From Candidatus Tayloriibacteriota bacterium (lineage in GTDB: Bacteria > Patescibacteriota > Minisyncoccia > Phycocordibacterales > PALSA-1337), in NCBI GenBank assembly GCA_028286665.1, contig JAQBRD010000013.1, forward strand, positions 1 to 49,281: a DNA stretch of 49,281 nt, given 5' to 3'. Made by a program: the position numbers and the translations under genes. How positions within the stretch are numbered: position 1 is the stretch's first letter; each line of letters starts with the position of its first letter. The notes below the pieces were generated by a model that worked only from the letters and a program-made list of their open reading frames with translations, had not been told where the DNA came from and ran no database searches. This document shows, in pieces, positions 16,634-24,340 of this stretch.

Positions 16634-17155
16634 TTACGCGGCTTTGGACAGAATCCCGTTGATGAATTCGGTCTTGCGGCGATAGTAGGCTTGCGTGCTG
16701 AGGCCGTTTCCCTCTTCCTTCATCTTCGCATATGCGGCGAGCGCGTCCGGATGACTCTTCAGGTATCCTTCGAAACGGCAGCCGTCGGTCCAGCTTCGGC
16801 CTTTCTCATTCACGAGAAAAATTTCGGCTTTCGCGCCATCGATGCGCGTGACGAAACGCGCTCGGTCCAATGCGTATACGCTTCCCGGCTTGCCGAAGAT
16901 ATCTTCGAGCGGAATGAGCATCGAATCGAATTTTTCAGCTGAAACTGGAATATAGATATCGAGCTCGCCCTGCCCTGAAATTCCCATGCTGCTTGCGCCG
17001 CAATGATGAACCGGCACGCTGCTGCCGATGAGGGATGCGATGAGCTTCTTGATGCGTTCGAATTTTTCGGCGGCTTTCGGATCGTGCGGGAGGATAACAG
17101 TGCAGTTATCGTCCTGCAGATGCGCAAGCCATTTTTCCTGGTCGGGAGTGATCAT
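16634..17155 (-). CDS. GrpB-like nucleotidyltransferase-fold protein
   Basis: A protein of 173 residues. The segment V-P-V-H-H-C-G-A-S-S-M-G-I-S-G-Q-G-E-L-D-I-Y matches the H-x-G-S-T-S-V-x-G-x-x-x-K-P-x-I-D-I motif of the GrpB/UPF0157 family, with Lys-Pro replaced by Gly-Glu. The family is related to nucleotidyltransferases; the exact substrate is not known. Its ATG overlaps the TGA of the Nudix gene at 17155 by one base (TGATG), so the two are coupled. It is the third gene of a recJ-Nudix-GrpB unit. Confidence 0.75.
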   Translation of the reverse strand: MITPDQEKWLAHLQDDNCTVILPHDPKAAEKFERIKKLIASLIGSSVPVHHCGASSMGISGQGELDIYIPVSAEKFDSMLIPLEDIFGKPGSVYALDRARFVTRIDGAKAEIFLVNEKGRSWTDGCRFEGYLKSHPDALAAYAKMKEEGNGLSTQAYYRRKTEFINGILSKAA

Positions 17156-17670
17156 CAATTTTGAGTGTTTTTATCTAAATCCATCTGCGCTTTTATCTCC
17201 AAAGCCCGAGCCATGAGATGATCGCCGACCACACCCCAATCGAAGTATTCTTTCTTATACTCTTTCGGATCAATGAGCCGCATTTCAGTAATGTCGCCGT
17301 CGGGATCGCTTACGAAAGGACCGTACGGTTCGACGATGCAGACCGAGCGGGTCTGGGATACCATTCCCTGCGCTTCATATATGTCTTGGCATCCGATGAA
17401 TCGATGGCTGATCACTCTCATATTCGTTTCTTCCTTTACCTCCCTGATCACAGCAGATCGAGCATCTTCGCCTTTTTCAACGCCGCCGCCTGGCGGAGTC
17501 CAGTATCCTTTATTCTCGGCATAGACTACGACTAATTTATCCTTATAAAAACAATAGGCGTGGACGCCTTTGATCTTCTTGCCTTCGAGATCGAGCTCGC
17601 TTTCGATATCGCGATATATGACATTGAGGACTTGCCCTGATCGGTTTATGAGAGTGGATTTGATTTCCAT
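17155..17670 (-). CDS. Nudix hydrolase
   Basis: A protein of 171 residues. Nudix box near residues 64-86: G-G-V-E-K-G-E, seven residues, R-E-V-K-E-E-T-N-M; all metal-binding glutamates are present and the trailing Gly is Asn, as in the paralog at 5030. The C-terminal P-Y-G-P-F-V-S-D-P-D-G-D-I and F-D-W-G-V-V-G-D also match that paralog. The ATG at 17670 has an AAGG before it and lies 7 nt after the recJ stop. The frame continues upstream within recJ but does not look like protein of this family. Confidence 0.9.
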   Translation of the reverse strand: MEIKSTLINRSGQVLNVIYRDIESELDLEGKKIKGVHAYCFYKDKLVVVYAENKGYWTPPGGGVEKGEDARSAVIREVKEETNMRVISHRFIGCQDIYEAQGMVSQTRSVCIVEPYGPFVSDPDGDITEMRLIDPKEYKKEYFDWGVVGDHLMARALEIKAQMDLDKNTQN

Positions 17671-17677
17671 ATGCGCC

Positions 17678-19537
17678 TTACAGTATATCAACAATTCTGA
17701 GTCGCAGCTCCGGCCTTCCCCGGAACATCGATTTCTCGAATGTGGCAACGAGCGAGAGCTGCTCGCCAGCGGAAAGCTTGCGGCCTGCGCCGAGCTTCTC
17801 TTCCCAGCTTTCGGCTGTCATGAAGAAGCCGATGGCTTTGGTGCGGCCGCCCGGACCGAATGAGAGCTCGAGATGATTGCCTTCCTTGCCGAAGCCTTTG
17901 ACCTCGGTCGGCTTCACGCTCTTGAACATGAAGAGCGGCTTGGGATTGCCGGTGCCGAATGGCGCGAGCTGCTCGATCTTGCTGTAGGTATCCCAAGAAA
18001 CATGATCGATGGTGAGTTCTGCGTCGACGAAAAGCTGCTCGCCGGTGCCGCTGGCTTCGTCGGATGCGCGGGTGGCTTTCTGTTTCACGAAGGCCTCATT
18101 CAGACGTTCCTCGACTTTGTGTACCATGCCAGGTTCAACTGCGAAACCTCCTGACTGCGAGTGTCCGCCGAATTGAATGAAGGTGGGCGAGGACTTTTTT
18201 GCTGCTTTGCCTTTCTTATCTGTCGCATCAGCAGCCTCCCCGATCGCCTGCGCATCGCGCATGAGCGCGACGAGATTGCTCACGCCGTCGGAACGGCATG
18301 AGCCTTTGAGGATGCCTTCGCCGTCGCGGCCCCAGAGATATACTGGGCAATTGAATTCTTCAGCGAGGTTGTTGGCGGCTAGTCCGAGGAGCGACGGCTT
18401 CCATGATGGATTCCCCGCGAAGATGACGCCGGTCGGCGCATTGCTGTAGCGCTCTTTCACGACTTTCTTAACTTCCTTCACAAGCTGAGCGACTGTAGTC
18501 TTGCGCTCGTCATTGATCGCGTTGAGATGATCTGCAGCGAGTGATGCTTCGGTTTCATCCTGCGTTGCGAGCAAGCGGAAAGCATCCATCGGCACGCCCA
18601 TGCGCGAAGCAGCGTTGATGCGCGGGCCGATGGTGAAGCCGATGTCTTCCTCGACGAGATGCTTCTGCTGCACCTTCAATTTCGAGAGGAGCTTTACGAG
18701 GCCGACGCGCGGCGACATGCGGAGAACCTTGAGGCCATAGTGCGCAAGCGCGCGATTCTCGCCAGTGAGCGGGACCATGTCCGAAAGTGTCGCTATGCCG
18801 ATCATATCGAGCAGCCACTTTTCCCAGCCGGGCTTCACGATCGATTCGCCGGTCTTCGGATCGATGAATGCCTTCGTCTCGTTGCCGCGGATGATGAGCG
18901 CCTGGATGAGCTTGTAGATGACGCCGGCGCCGCAGAGCATCTTTTCAGGATACTGACAGTCGGAGCGCTTGGGGTTCACGACGGCAAAAGCGGGCGGAAG
19001 GAGTTCCGTTTCAATTCCACCGACGAGAACTTGTGTCGGGAGATGGTGATCAGTGACGATGACATCGATCCCTTTCGATTGCGCGAGCTTCACGAGTTCG
19101 ACGTCGGCGATACCGCAGTCGATGGTGATGAGGAGGCGGACTTTTTCATCGGCGAATTTCTCGATCGCGTCCTTGTTGAGGCCGAATCCTTCGTCGTGGC
19201 GGTGCGGGATATAGTTTGTGAAATTCTTGAAGACGATCTTCTTGAAGAAGTCATGGAGCGCGACGCCGGCAGGAATGCCGTCGGTGTCATAGTCGCTATA
19301 GATGACGGTCTTCTGATCCTCGCGATAGGCTTCGAGGATTCGGGTCACGGCGGTTTCGATGCCGGCGAGCTTGAACGGGTCGTGCGTATCGCGATCATAG
19401 TCGGGAGTGAGAAATATAGCCGCAGTTTCAGCATCAACTATGCCACGATGGTAGAGGAGGTGCGCAAGAAAATCTGGATATTGCACCAGATTTTTCCTTG
19501 CATCGTCGGGAATTCTTTGGCGCACAGAGTATGACAT
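17678..19537 (-). CDS. recJ: Single-stranded-DNA-specific exonuclease RecJ
   Basis: A protein of 619 residues. DHH-family metal motifs: S-D-Y-D-T-D-G at 81-87, I-T-I-D-C-G-I near 138 and V-T-D-H-H-L-P at 161-167. The DHHA1 region has F-G-G-H-S-Q-S-G-G-F, and a C-terminal OB-like domain follows. RecJ degrades single-stranded DNA 5' to 3' in recombination and mismatch repair. A TATACT box lies 7 nt before the ATG, so translation may start on a leaderless mRNA. It is followed closely by the Nudix and GrpB-like genes. Confidence 0.96.
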   Translation of the reverse strand: MSYSVRQRIPDDARKNLVQYPDFLAHLLYHRGIVDAETAAIFLTPDYDRDTHDPFKLAGIETAVTRILEAYREDQKTVIYSDYDTDGIPAGVALHDFFKKIVFKNFTNYIPHRHDEGFGLNKDAIEKFADEKVRLLITIDCGIADVELVKLAQSKGIDVIVTDHHLPTQVLVGGIETELLPPAFAVVNPKRSDCQYPEKMLCGAGVIYKLIQALIIRGNETKAFIDPKTGESIVKPGWEKWLLDMIGIATLSDMVPLTGENRALAHYGLKVLRMSPRVGLVKLLSKLKVQQKHLVEEDIGFTIGPRINAASRMGVPMDAFRLLATQDETEASLAADHLNAINDERKTTVAQLVKEVKKVVKERYSNAPTGVIFAGNPSWKPSLLGLAANNLAEEFNCPVYLWGRDGEGILKGSCRSDGVSNLVALMRDAQAIGEAADATDKKGKAAKKSSPTFIQFGGHSQSGGFAVEPGMVHKVEERLNEAFVKQKATRASDEASGTGEQLFVDAELTIDHVSWDTYSKIEQLAPFGTGNPKPLFMFKSVKPTEVKGFGKEGNHLELSFGPGGRTKAIGFFMTAESWEEKLGAGRKLSAGEQLSLVATFEKSMFRGRPELRLRIVDIL

Positions 19538-19563
19538 GCACCAGAGTATACCATTTGCTGAAG

Positions 19564-20682
19564 TTACTTGTATTCGGCGAATTTTTCGTTCTTTACTATC
19601 TTGAATACGTTCAGCTTCGTCACCGAATGATCTTTCGGATCGATGGTGATCGAACCGCTCACGCCGTCATAATTCCGGACATTCGAGAGATTTTCTGACA
19701 TGCAGTCGGTGTTCCCTGCGCATGCGACGTACGCATCGGCCTGGAGATGGATCGCATCATACGCGTTCGATGCGAGGACGTCCGGAAGTTCGCCATACGC
19801 CTTCTGATACTTCTGTTCGAAACTCATGACTTTGTCATTCCGAATCGCAGGCTGCGACGACGAGAAGATGAGGCCTTCAGCAGCAGCTCCAGCATACTCG
19901 AGCACCGTCGGATCCTCTGACTCATAGTCCCCGACCAAGGTCGACTTGATGCCGATCTCGCGCGCCTGCTTCACCGCATTGCCGAACGATACGCCGAAGT
20001 GGATGATGATGACGACATCGGGATTGAGCGCCTTGATCTTCGTCATTTCTGTCCTGAATTCAGTCGCATCCGGCGCTTTCTTTTCAGTGAGCACGACCTT
20101 TCCGCCGCGCGCTTCGAAAGACTTCGTAAAATTGTCCTTATAGCTCTCGCCGAACGATGAAGCGAGATGCACGATGGCGACGGTCTTCGCATGGAGCTTG
20201 TCGGTCACGAAATTCGCGAGAGTTTCCGAGTCATTTCTGATCGTGAAATTAGTCGAGAAGACATATTTCTTGTTGAGCACAGATTCTGGATTCGCCGCAG
20301 TATTGAAGAAGATGACTTTCGAATTTTCAGCGATCGGCACGACTGCATCTTCGCCGAAGAGGCAGAACGCCGAGCTGATCACTTTCACATGATCTGCATT
20401 GACGAGCTGCTGAGCCGCATTGAGGGAGGATTTTGCATCGCACGCGTCCTGGTAATTGATCGAGAAATCCTTGATCTGGCCTGATGCGACGACTTCCTGC
20501 CGAGCAAGCTCCATGCCGTTGCGCATATGCTCGCCAAGGACCGAAATCTGGCCGGTAAGCGGCGCAATCGCTCCGAAGACGACCTTTTCAGAACTGATGG
20601 CCTGCTTGCTTGCTGTGATATACCAAACCCCGAGGATTGCGACAATGACGATGATAGCGGTGATAATCTGTGTCTTTTTCAT
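19564..20682 (-). CDS. Branched-chain amino acid-type substrate-binding protein
   Basis: A protein of 372 residues with a signal anchor at 5-22 (I-I-T-A-I-I-V-I-V-A-I-L-G-V-W-Y) and no lipobox cysteine. V-V-F-G-A-I-A-P-L-T-G-Q-I-S-V-L-G-E-H and G-M-E-L-A-R-Q-E-V open the type I binding fold; Y-Q-D-A-C-D-A-K-S and N-A-Y-D-A-I-H-L-Q-A-D-A-Y are also typical. The frame is open upstream to 20745, but the signal segment begins at the ATG at 20682. A promoter TTAGAC-N18-TATACT (about 20732-20727 for the -10) serves it. Divergent to the TrmB gene at 20830; no transporter genes adjacent. Confidence 0.88.
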   Translation of the reverse strand: MKKTQIITAIIVIVAILGVWYITASKQAISSEKVVFGAIAPLTGQISVLGEHMRNGMELARQEVVASGQIKDFSINYQDACDAKSSLNAAQQLVNADHVKVISSAFCLFGEDAVVPIAENSKVIFFNTAANPESVLNKKYVFSTNFTIRNDSETLANFVTDKLHAKTVAIVHLASSFGESYKDNFTKSFEARGGKVVLTEKKAPDATEFRTEMTKIKALNPDVVIIIHFGVSFGNAVKQAREIGIKSTLVGDYESEDPTVLEYAGAAAEGLIFSSSQPAIRNDKVMSFEQKYQKAYGELPDVLASNAYDAIHLQADAYVACAGNTDCMSENLSNVRNYDGVSGSITIDPKDHSVTKLNVFKIVKNEKFAEYK

Positions 20683-20829
20683 ATGTGTATAGGAGTTATA
20701 TTGACTATCTTTAATAATCATTGGATAGTATACCGATAGAATCAAAAACAGTCTAAATTGTTTATCTAAATAGATTATGTGCTACAATAGCTATAATATA
20801 AGTCCTATAATGTTGTCGAATATATAAAC
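20683..20829. promoter_or_regulatory. Divergent promoter region of a TrmB-SBP pair
   Basis: On the minus strand TTAGAC, 18 nt, TATACT gives a promoter for the SBP with a leader of about 40 nt. On the plus strand a TATAAT at 20806-20811 is followed directly by GTTGTCGAAT. The same layout, TATACT then GTTGTCGGAAT, precedes the TrmB gene at 15068. A short palindrome ATCTA-AA-TAGAT lies at 20764-20775. Confidence 0.55.
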
Positions 20830-21597
20830 ATGAAAGATAATTTTAAAGACAATGGGATACTTATATCCCTCGAAAACATTGGATTGAGTCACAATGAAGC
20901 CGCGGTCTATCTCGCCTGCCTCGGCATCGCCCAGCCTACGGTGCTTCAGATATCGAATTCGTCGGGAGTGAAACGAGCAAGCGTATATGCCGTCCTCAAT
21001 TCCCTGATCCAAAAAGGTCTCGTTTTCGTGAAAATCGCCGGAATGAAGAAGTTCTATAAGGCTGAGCATCCTGAGAAGCTTACGAAAATGTTTGACTTGG
21101 AACGAGAGCTCTTCAGCAAGAAGCTTCCCCAGCTCGTTGAAATGTATACGCATTATGGCGATGAACAGGTCATCTCGCATCATCAGGGCCTGACAGCCGT
21201 AAAACACGTCTATGCTGACATCCTGAGTATGCTGAAGCCGGGCGACTACTATTATGTGATTTCGAACATCAAGGGATGGCAGGGTCTTGATGAGGAATTC
21301 TTCATGGGACATGTCGAGGAACGTTCGCATATGGGAATCGATACGAAATTGCTCTTTCAGGATTCCGACGTGACGCAGCGGCGCATCAGAATGCAGCAGC
21401 TGTATAATGAGAAGATCCGCGTCCTTCCGAAGGAAACCGTCCTCGACATAGATATCGCAATTACTCCCTACAGAATAGTCATGCTCCAGCTTTCAGGCAA
21501 GGTAAGCGCAATCGTCATGTCGAATCAGAGCATCATTTCCGCCCAGAAGCAGATGTTCGAGATCATGTGGAATGATAGAAAGGACGTCCAGGCATAA
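20830..21597 (+). CDS. TrmB-family transcriptional regulator
   Basis: A protein of 255 residues. Residues 14-78 are the winged helix-turn-helix (I-G-L-S-H-N-E-A-A-V-Y-L; K-R-A-S-V-Y-A-V-L). A linker helix near 85-110 precedes the effector domain, which begins near V-I-S-H-H-Q-G-L and ends M-F-E-I-M-W-N. It is paralogous to the regulator at 15068, and both share the promoter string TATA(A/C)TGTTGTCG. It probably regulates itself and the divergent SBP. A HIT-family gene starts 17 nt downstream and may be read from its own promoter. Confidence 0.9.
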   Translation: MKDNFKDNGILISLENIGLSHNEAAVYLACLGIAQPTVLQISNSSGVKRASVYAVLNSLIQKGLVFVKIAGMKKFYKAEHPEKLTKMFDLERELFSKKLPQLVEMYTHYGDEQVISHHQGLTAVKHVYADILSMLKPGDYYYVISNIKGWQGLDEEFFMGHVEERSHMGIDTKLLFQDSDVTQRRIRMQQLYNEKIRVLPKETVLDIDIAITPYRIVMLQLSGKVSAIVMSNQSIISAQKQMFEIMWNDRKDVQA

Positions 21598-21614
21598 TTT
21601 GCTATACTAATTCT

Positions 21615-21980
21615 ATGAAAAACGAAACATGCATCTTCTGCAAAATCATCGCTCGCGAAATTCCGTCGACCGTCGTCTATGAAGACGATCGCTTCATCGC
21701 ATTCCTCTCGATTGCGCCCCGATCTCCGGGACATACGCTCGTCGTGCCGAAGGAGCATCACCGATGGGTCTGGGATGTGCCGCAGTTCGACGAATGCTTC
21801 GCTCTCGCTCGTCGCATCGCGCTCGCGCAGCGGAAGGCTTTTGGCCAAGACCTCATCTGCTCGCACGTCGAAGGCGAAGAAGTTCCCCACGCGCACATCT
21901 GGGTCTATCCGGATGTTACTACCGCAGGAGACAAAAAGGATTTTGTTGGGAATGCGAAGCGAATCATCGAGAAGCTCTAA
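21615..21980 (+). CDS. HIT-family protein
   Basis: A protein of 121 residues related to nucleotide phosphoramidases and Ap4A hydrolases. The N-terminal C-I-F-C-K-I zinc pair, the A-P-R-S-P-G-H-T-L-V-V-P-K segment and the E-V-P-H-A-H-I-W-V motif place it in the family. The usual histidine triad is H-x-H-x-H; the third position is Trp here. The middle histidine, normally the nucleophile, is present, so activity may remain. TATACT lies 6 nt before the ATG, again suggesting a leaderless mRNA. Its stop overlaps the convergent trpA gene by 4 nt. Confidence 0.9.
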   Translation: MKNETCIFCKIIAREIPSTVVYEDDRFIAFLSIAPRSPGHTLVVPKEHHRWVWDVPQFDECFALARRIALAQRKAFGQDLICSHVEGEEVPHAHIWVYPDVTTAGDKKDFVGNAKRIIEKL

Positions 21981-22735
21981 CGATCGAGGGGAGGTTTCAT
22001 GCTCTTCAAGAGTTTCGCTGCAGCATCTTCGCCCCCGCCGCTACTGAACGCCCTCAGAAGCGCGCTTCCGACCACCGCGATATCAGCGAGGCCAGCGACC
22101 GCCTCAACATCTTTGCGGGATGAAATGCCGAAACCGAGCGCGATTTTGATATCCGACTGCTTCCGAATCGCTTCGATGACCTTTTTCAGATCAGCTGAAA
22201 TGGAAGTCTGTCCGCCGGTCGTTCCCCGCTTCGTCGTGCAATAGATCATTCCTTGGGAGCAAGCGATGGATCGTTTCAGACGATCTCCGCTCATTGAGGG
22301 TGAAACTACCTGGATCAGATTCAGTCCATATTTCTTCGAGCATGCGAGCAGCTCTTCGCCCTCTTTCGAATCGAATGGCAGATCGGGGACGATGAGTCCT
22401 GAAACTCCTGCCGCCACAGCCTGACGGCAGAAGCTGTCGATGCCGATGCTCATGATGGGATTCGAGTACGACATGATTACGATCGGTACACCGAACTTCG
22501 AAACCTTATGACAGAAAGCGAATATTTCTTTCGATCTGAATCCGTTCTTCAATGCGACATGGCAGGCTTCGACGATCGTCGGACCGTCCGCGACCGGCTC
22601 GGAAAACGGCATCTGGATTTCGAGGATGTTTGCGCCAGAGGCAGCGAAGGTTTCCGCGAGCCTGAGAGAAGCGCCGGTGTCCGGATATCCAGCGACGAGA
22701 TGCGCCATTATTTCAATCTGTTTTGCATTTTTCAT
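21977..22735 (-). CDS. trpA: Tryptophan synthase alpha subunit
   Basis: A protein of 252 residues that splits indole-3-glycerol phosphate into indole and glyceraldehyde-3-phosphate. The catalytic Glu (about 40) and Asp (about 50) sit in L-E-I-Q-M-P-F-S-E-P-V-A-D-G-P-T-I-V. G-L-I-V-P-D-L-P-F near 120, G-T-T-G-G-Q near 176 and L-G-F-G-I-S near 207 are the usual loop-6 and phosphate-binding segments. It starts 13 nt after trpB. No other trp genes are in the window, so indole glycerol phosphate or indole must come from elsewhere. Confidence 0.96.
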   Translation of the reverse strand: MKNAKQIEIMAHLVAGYPDTGASLRLAETFAASGANILEIQMPFSEPVADGPTIVEACHVALKNGFRSKEIFAFCHKVSKFGVPIVIMSYSNPIMSIGIDSFCRQAVAAGVSGLIVPDLPFDSKEGEELLACSKKYGLNLIQVVSPSMSGDRLKRSIACSQGMIYCTTKRGTTGGQTSISADLKKVIEAIRKQSDIKIALGFGISSRKDVEAVAGLADIAVVGSALLRAFSSGGGEDAAAKLLKSMKPPLDR

Positions 22736-22748
22736 AGTGCTGTTTATA

Positions 22749-23975
22749 TCAGTAGTTAGTTATTTCTTCCTTGAGAAAATCGCCGAATTTCTCGTCCTTG
22801 AGCGCTCGAGCGATATTGAATATGTCCTTGTCGCCTCTGCCGGAAATATTGACGACGAGCAGCTGGTCCTTGCGCATCTTCGGAGCGAGCCTCATCGCAT
22901 GCGCGAGCGCGTGGGATGATTCGAGCGCAGGAATGATGCCCTCGAGCTTGCAGAGCATGCTGAAAGCATCGATTGCTTCGACGTCGGTTGCGGAGACAAG
23001 GCCGAGGCGCTTGCGCTCGTAGAGGTCGGCTAATTCTGGACCGAGGCCTGGATAATCAAGTCCTGCAGCGACGCTGTGCGTCGGGGCGATCTGTCCGTCC
23101 TCGTCCTGGATGACGAGCGATTTGTATCCTTGGAATATGCCGAGCTTTCCAAATTCTGATCTTGAAGCATTGAAGCCTTTCTTTCGTCCCGTGCCGCCAG
23201 CTTCGACGCCGATGAGCACGACCTTCTCATCTGGAATGAATTCCGCGAACGCCCCGATGGCATTGCTGCCACCGCCCACGCAGGCGACGATGGCATCGGG
23301 GCCTTTCCCTTCGCGCTTCAGCAATTCTGCCTTGATCTCCTTTCCGACGATCGACTGGAACTCGCGATTCATCGTCGGATACGGATGCGGACCGAGCACA
23401 GAACCGAGGACATAGTGGCAGCCTTCGATATTATTCATCCAATACTTCATCGCTTCATTCACTGCATCCTTGAGCGTCTTGCTGCCGTAGTCGACTGGGA
23501 CGACTTCGGCTCCAAGGCGCTCCATGAAGAAGACGTTCGGCCGCTGGCGCCGCATGTCGGTCGATCCCATGAAGACTTTGCATTTGAAGCCGAACTTCGC
23601 AGCAACGGTCGCAGTCGCGACGCCGTGCTGCCCTGCTCCTGTTTCAGCGATGAGCTTATCCTTGCCGAGACGCTTCGCGATGAGGGCCTGGCCGATGCAA
23701 TGCGTGATCTTATGAGCGCCCGTATGATTCGCGCCTTCGTTCTTCAGGTAGATCTTCGCTCCTCCGAGCTTCTTCGTCAGATTCGCTGCTAAGATGAGCG
23801 GCGTCGGCCTGCCGGAGAAATCCTTCAGCATCGATCTGAATTCATCCTTGAATTCCTTCGACCGCATCGCCTTGTCGAAAGCATCTGACAGCTCCTGCAG
23901 CGGCGCAGTGAGCATCTCGGGAACATATGCGCCTCCGTACTCTCCGAAAAATCCTTTGTTCACATTTTTTTTCAT
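22749..23975 (-). CDS. trpB: Tryptophan synthase beta subunit
   Basis: A PLP enzyme of 408 residues that joins indole and serine to tryptophan. The start F-F-G-E-Y-G-G-A-Y-V-P-E, the PLP lysine in N-H-T-G-A-H-K-I-T-H, the E-T-G-A-G-Q-H-G-V-A-T-A segment and the phosphate loop V-G-G-G-S-N-A-I-G identify the TrpB1 type that pairs with TrpA. The lysine is usually followed by I-N-N; here it is I-T-H, and the preceding residues are E-G-A rather than E-D-L. It follows the small gene at 24075 by about 100 nt, in a unit headed by a T-box. Confidence 0.96.
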   Translation of the reverse strand: MKKNVNKGFFGEYGGAYVPEMLTAPLQELSDAFDKAMRSKEFKDEFRSMLKDFSGRPTPLILAANLTKKLGGAKIYLKNEGANHTGAHKITHCIGQALIAKRLGKDKLIAETGAGQHGVATATVAAKFGFKCKVFMGSTDMRRQRPNVFFMERLGAEVVPVDYGSKTLKDAVNEAMKYWMNNIEGCHYVLGSVLGPHPYPTMNREFQSIVGKEIKAELLKREGKGPDAIVACVGGGSNAIGAFAEFIPDEKVVLIGVEAGGTGRKKGFNASRSEFGKLGIFQGYKSLVIQDEDGQIAPTHSVAAGLDYPGLGPELADLYERKRLGLVSATDVEAIDAFSMLCKLEGIIPALESSHALAHAMRLAPKMRKDQLLVVNISGRGDKDIFNIARALKDEKFGDFLKEEITNY

Positions 23976-24011
23976 ATATTTTTAATTACTGATAATGTCT
24001 TGATGTTACTT

Positions 24012-24039
24012 TCTCGTGTTTTGTGATGCGCACACGAGA
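24012..24039. repeat. Inverted repeat in the trpB leader
   Basis: Perfect 8-bp inverted repeat TCTCGTGT-N12-ACACGAGA, 37 nt before the trpB start. No T run follows on either strand, so it is not a simple terminator. It might protect or separate the trpB message from the upstream small gene. Confidence 0.45.
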
Positions 24040-24074
24040 GCGCTTGACGGACCTGCCGTCTTCCGGAACGATCG

Positions 24075-24290
24075 TCAGCCGATCAGTTCGTATCCGATAT
24101 CGCCGCGGCGGTTCTGTTCCGCGAGCAATTGCCCGTACCAGAGAATCGTCGCCTGCCGCTGTTCCCGTTTCCGGTCTTCAGTGGATCCAGCGAATTTTTC
24201 TGCATAATACGGCTTGAGTTTTTCCCTGATCTCCTCGATAGTCATCGGGGGTTCGGGAATATCCGACGCGAGCATTGCGAATTCATCCAT
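24075..24290 (-). CDS. Small hypothetical protein between a T-box and trpB
   Basis: A protein of 71 residues starting MDEFAMLASDIPEPP, or 82 residues from an in-frame ATG at 24323. The downstream ATG has AAAGGA six bases before it, the better ribosome-binding site. The sequence is hydrophilic, mostly helical in appearance, with M-T-I-E-E-I-R-E-K-L-K-P-Y-Y near 15-28 and a basic R-K-R-E-Q-R-Q segment. No signal peptide or known domain is seen. It lies directly after the T-box terminator, so it is the first gene under that control. Its function is unknown. Confidence 0.55.
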   Translation of the reverse strand: MDEFAMLASDIPEPPMTIEEIREKLKPYYAEKFAGSTEDRKREQRQATILWYGQLLAEQNRRGDIGYELIG

Positions 24291-24340
24291 AGCTTTCCTT
24301 TCTCTTGCTGATTCGATTTTCATCCATGTCCCTGAAAAAC

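Noticed and set aside
18659-19534. Open frame of about 290 codons on the plus strand
   Set aside because: Antisense to recJ, whose motifs are intact; no recognisable protein.
24284-24328. 14-codon ORF starting at the ATG before the small T-box gene
   Set aside because: It overlaps the small gene in another frame and has no Trp-rich or other leader-peptide character.
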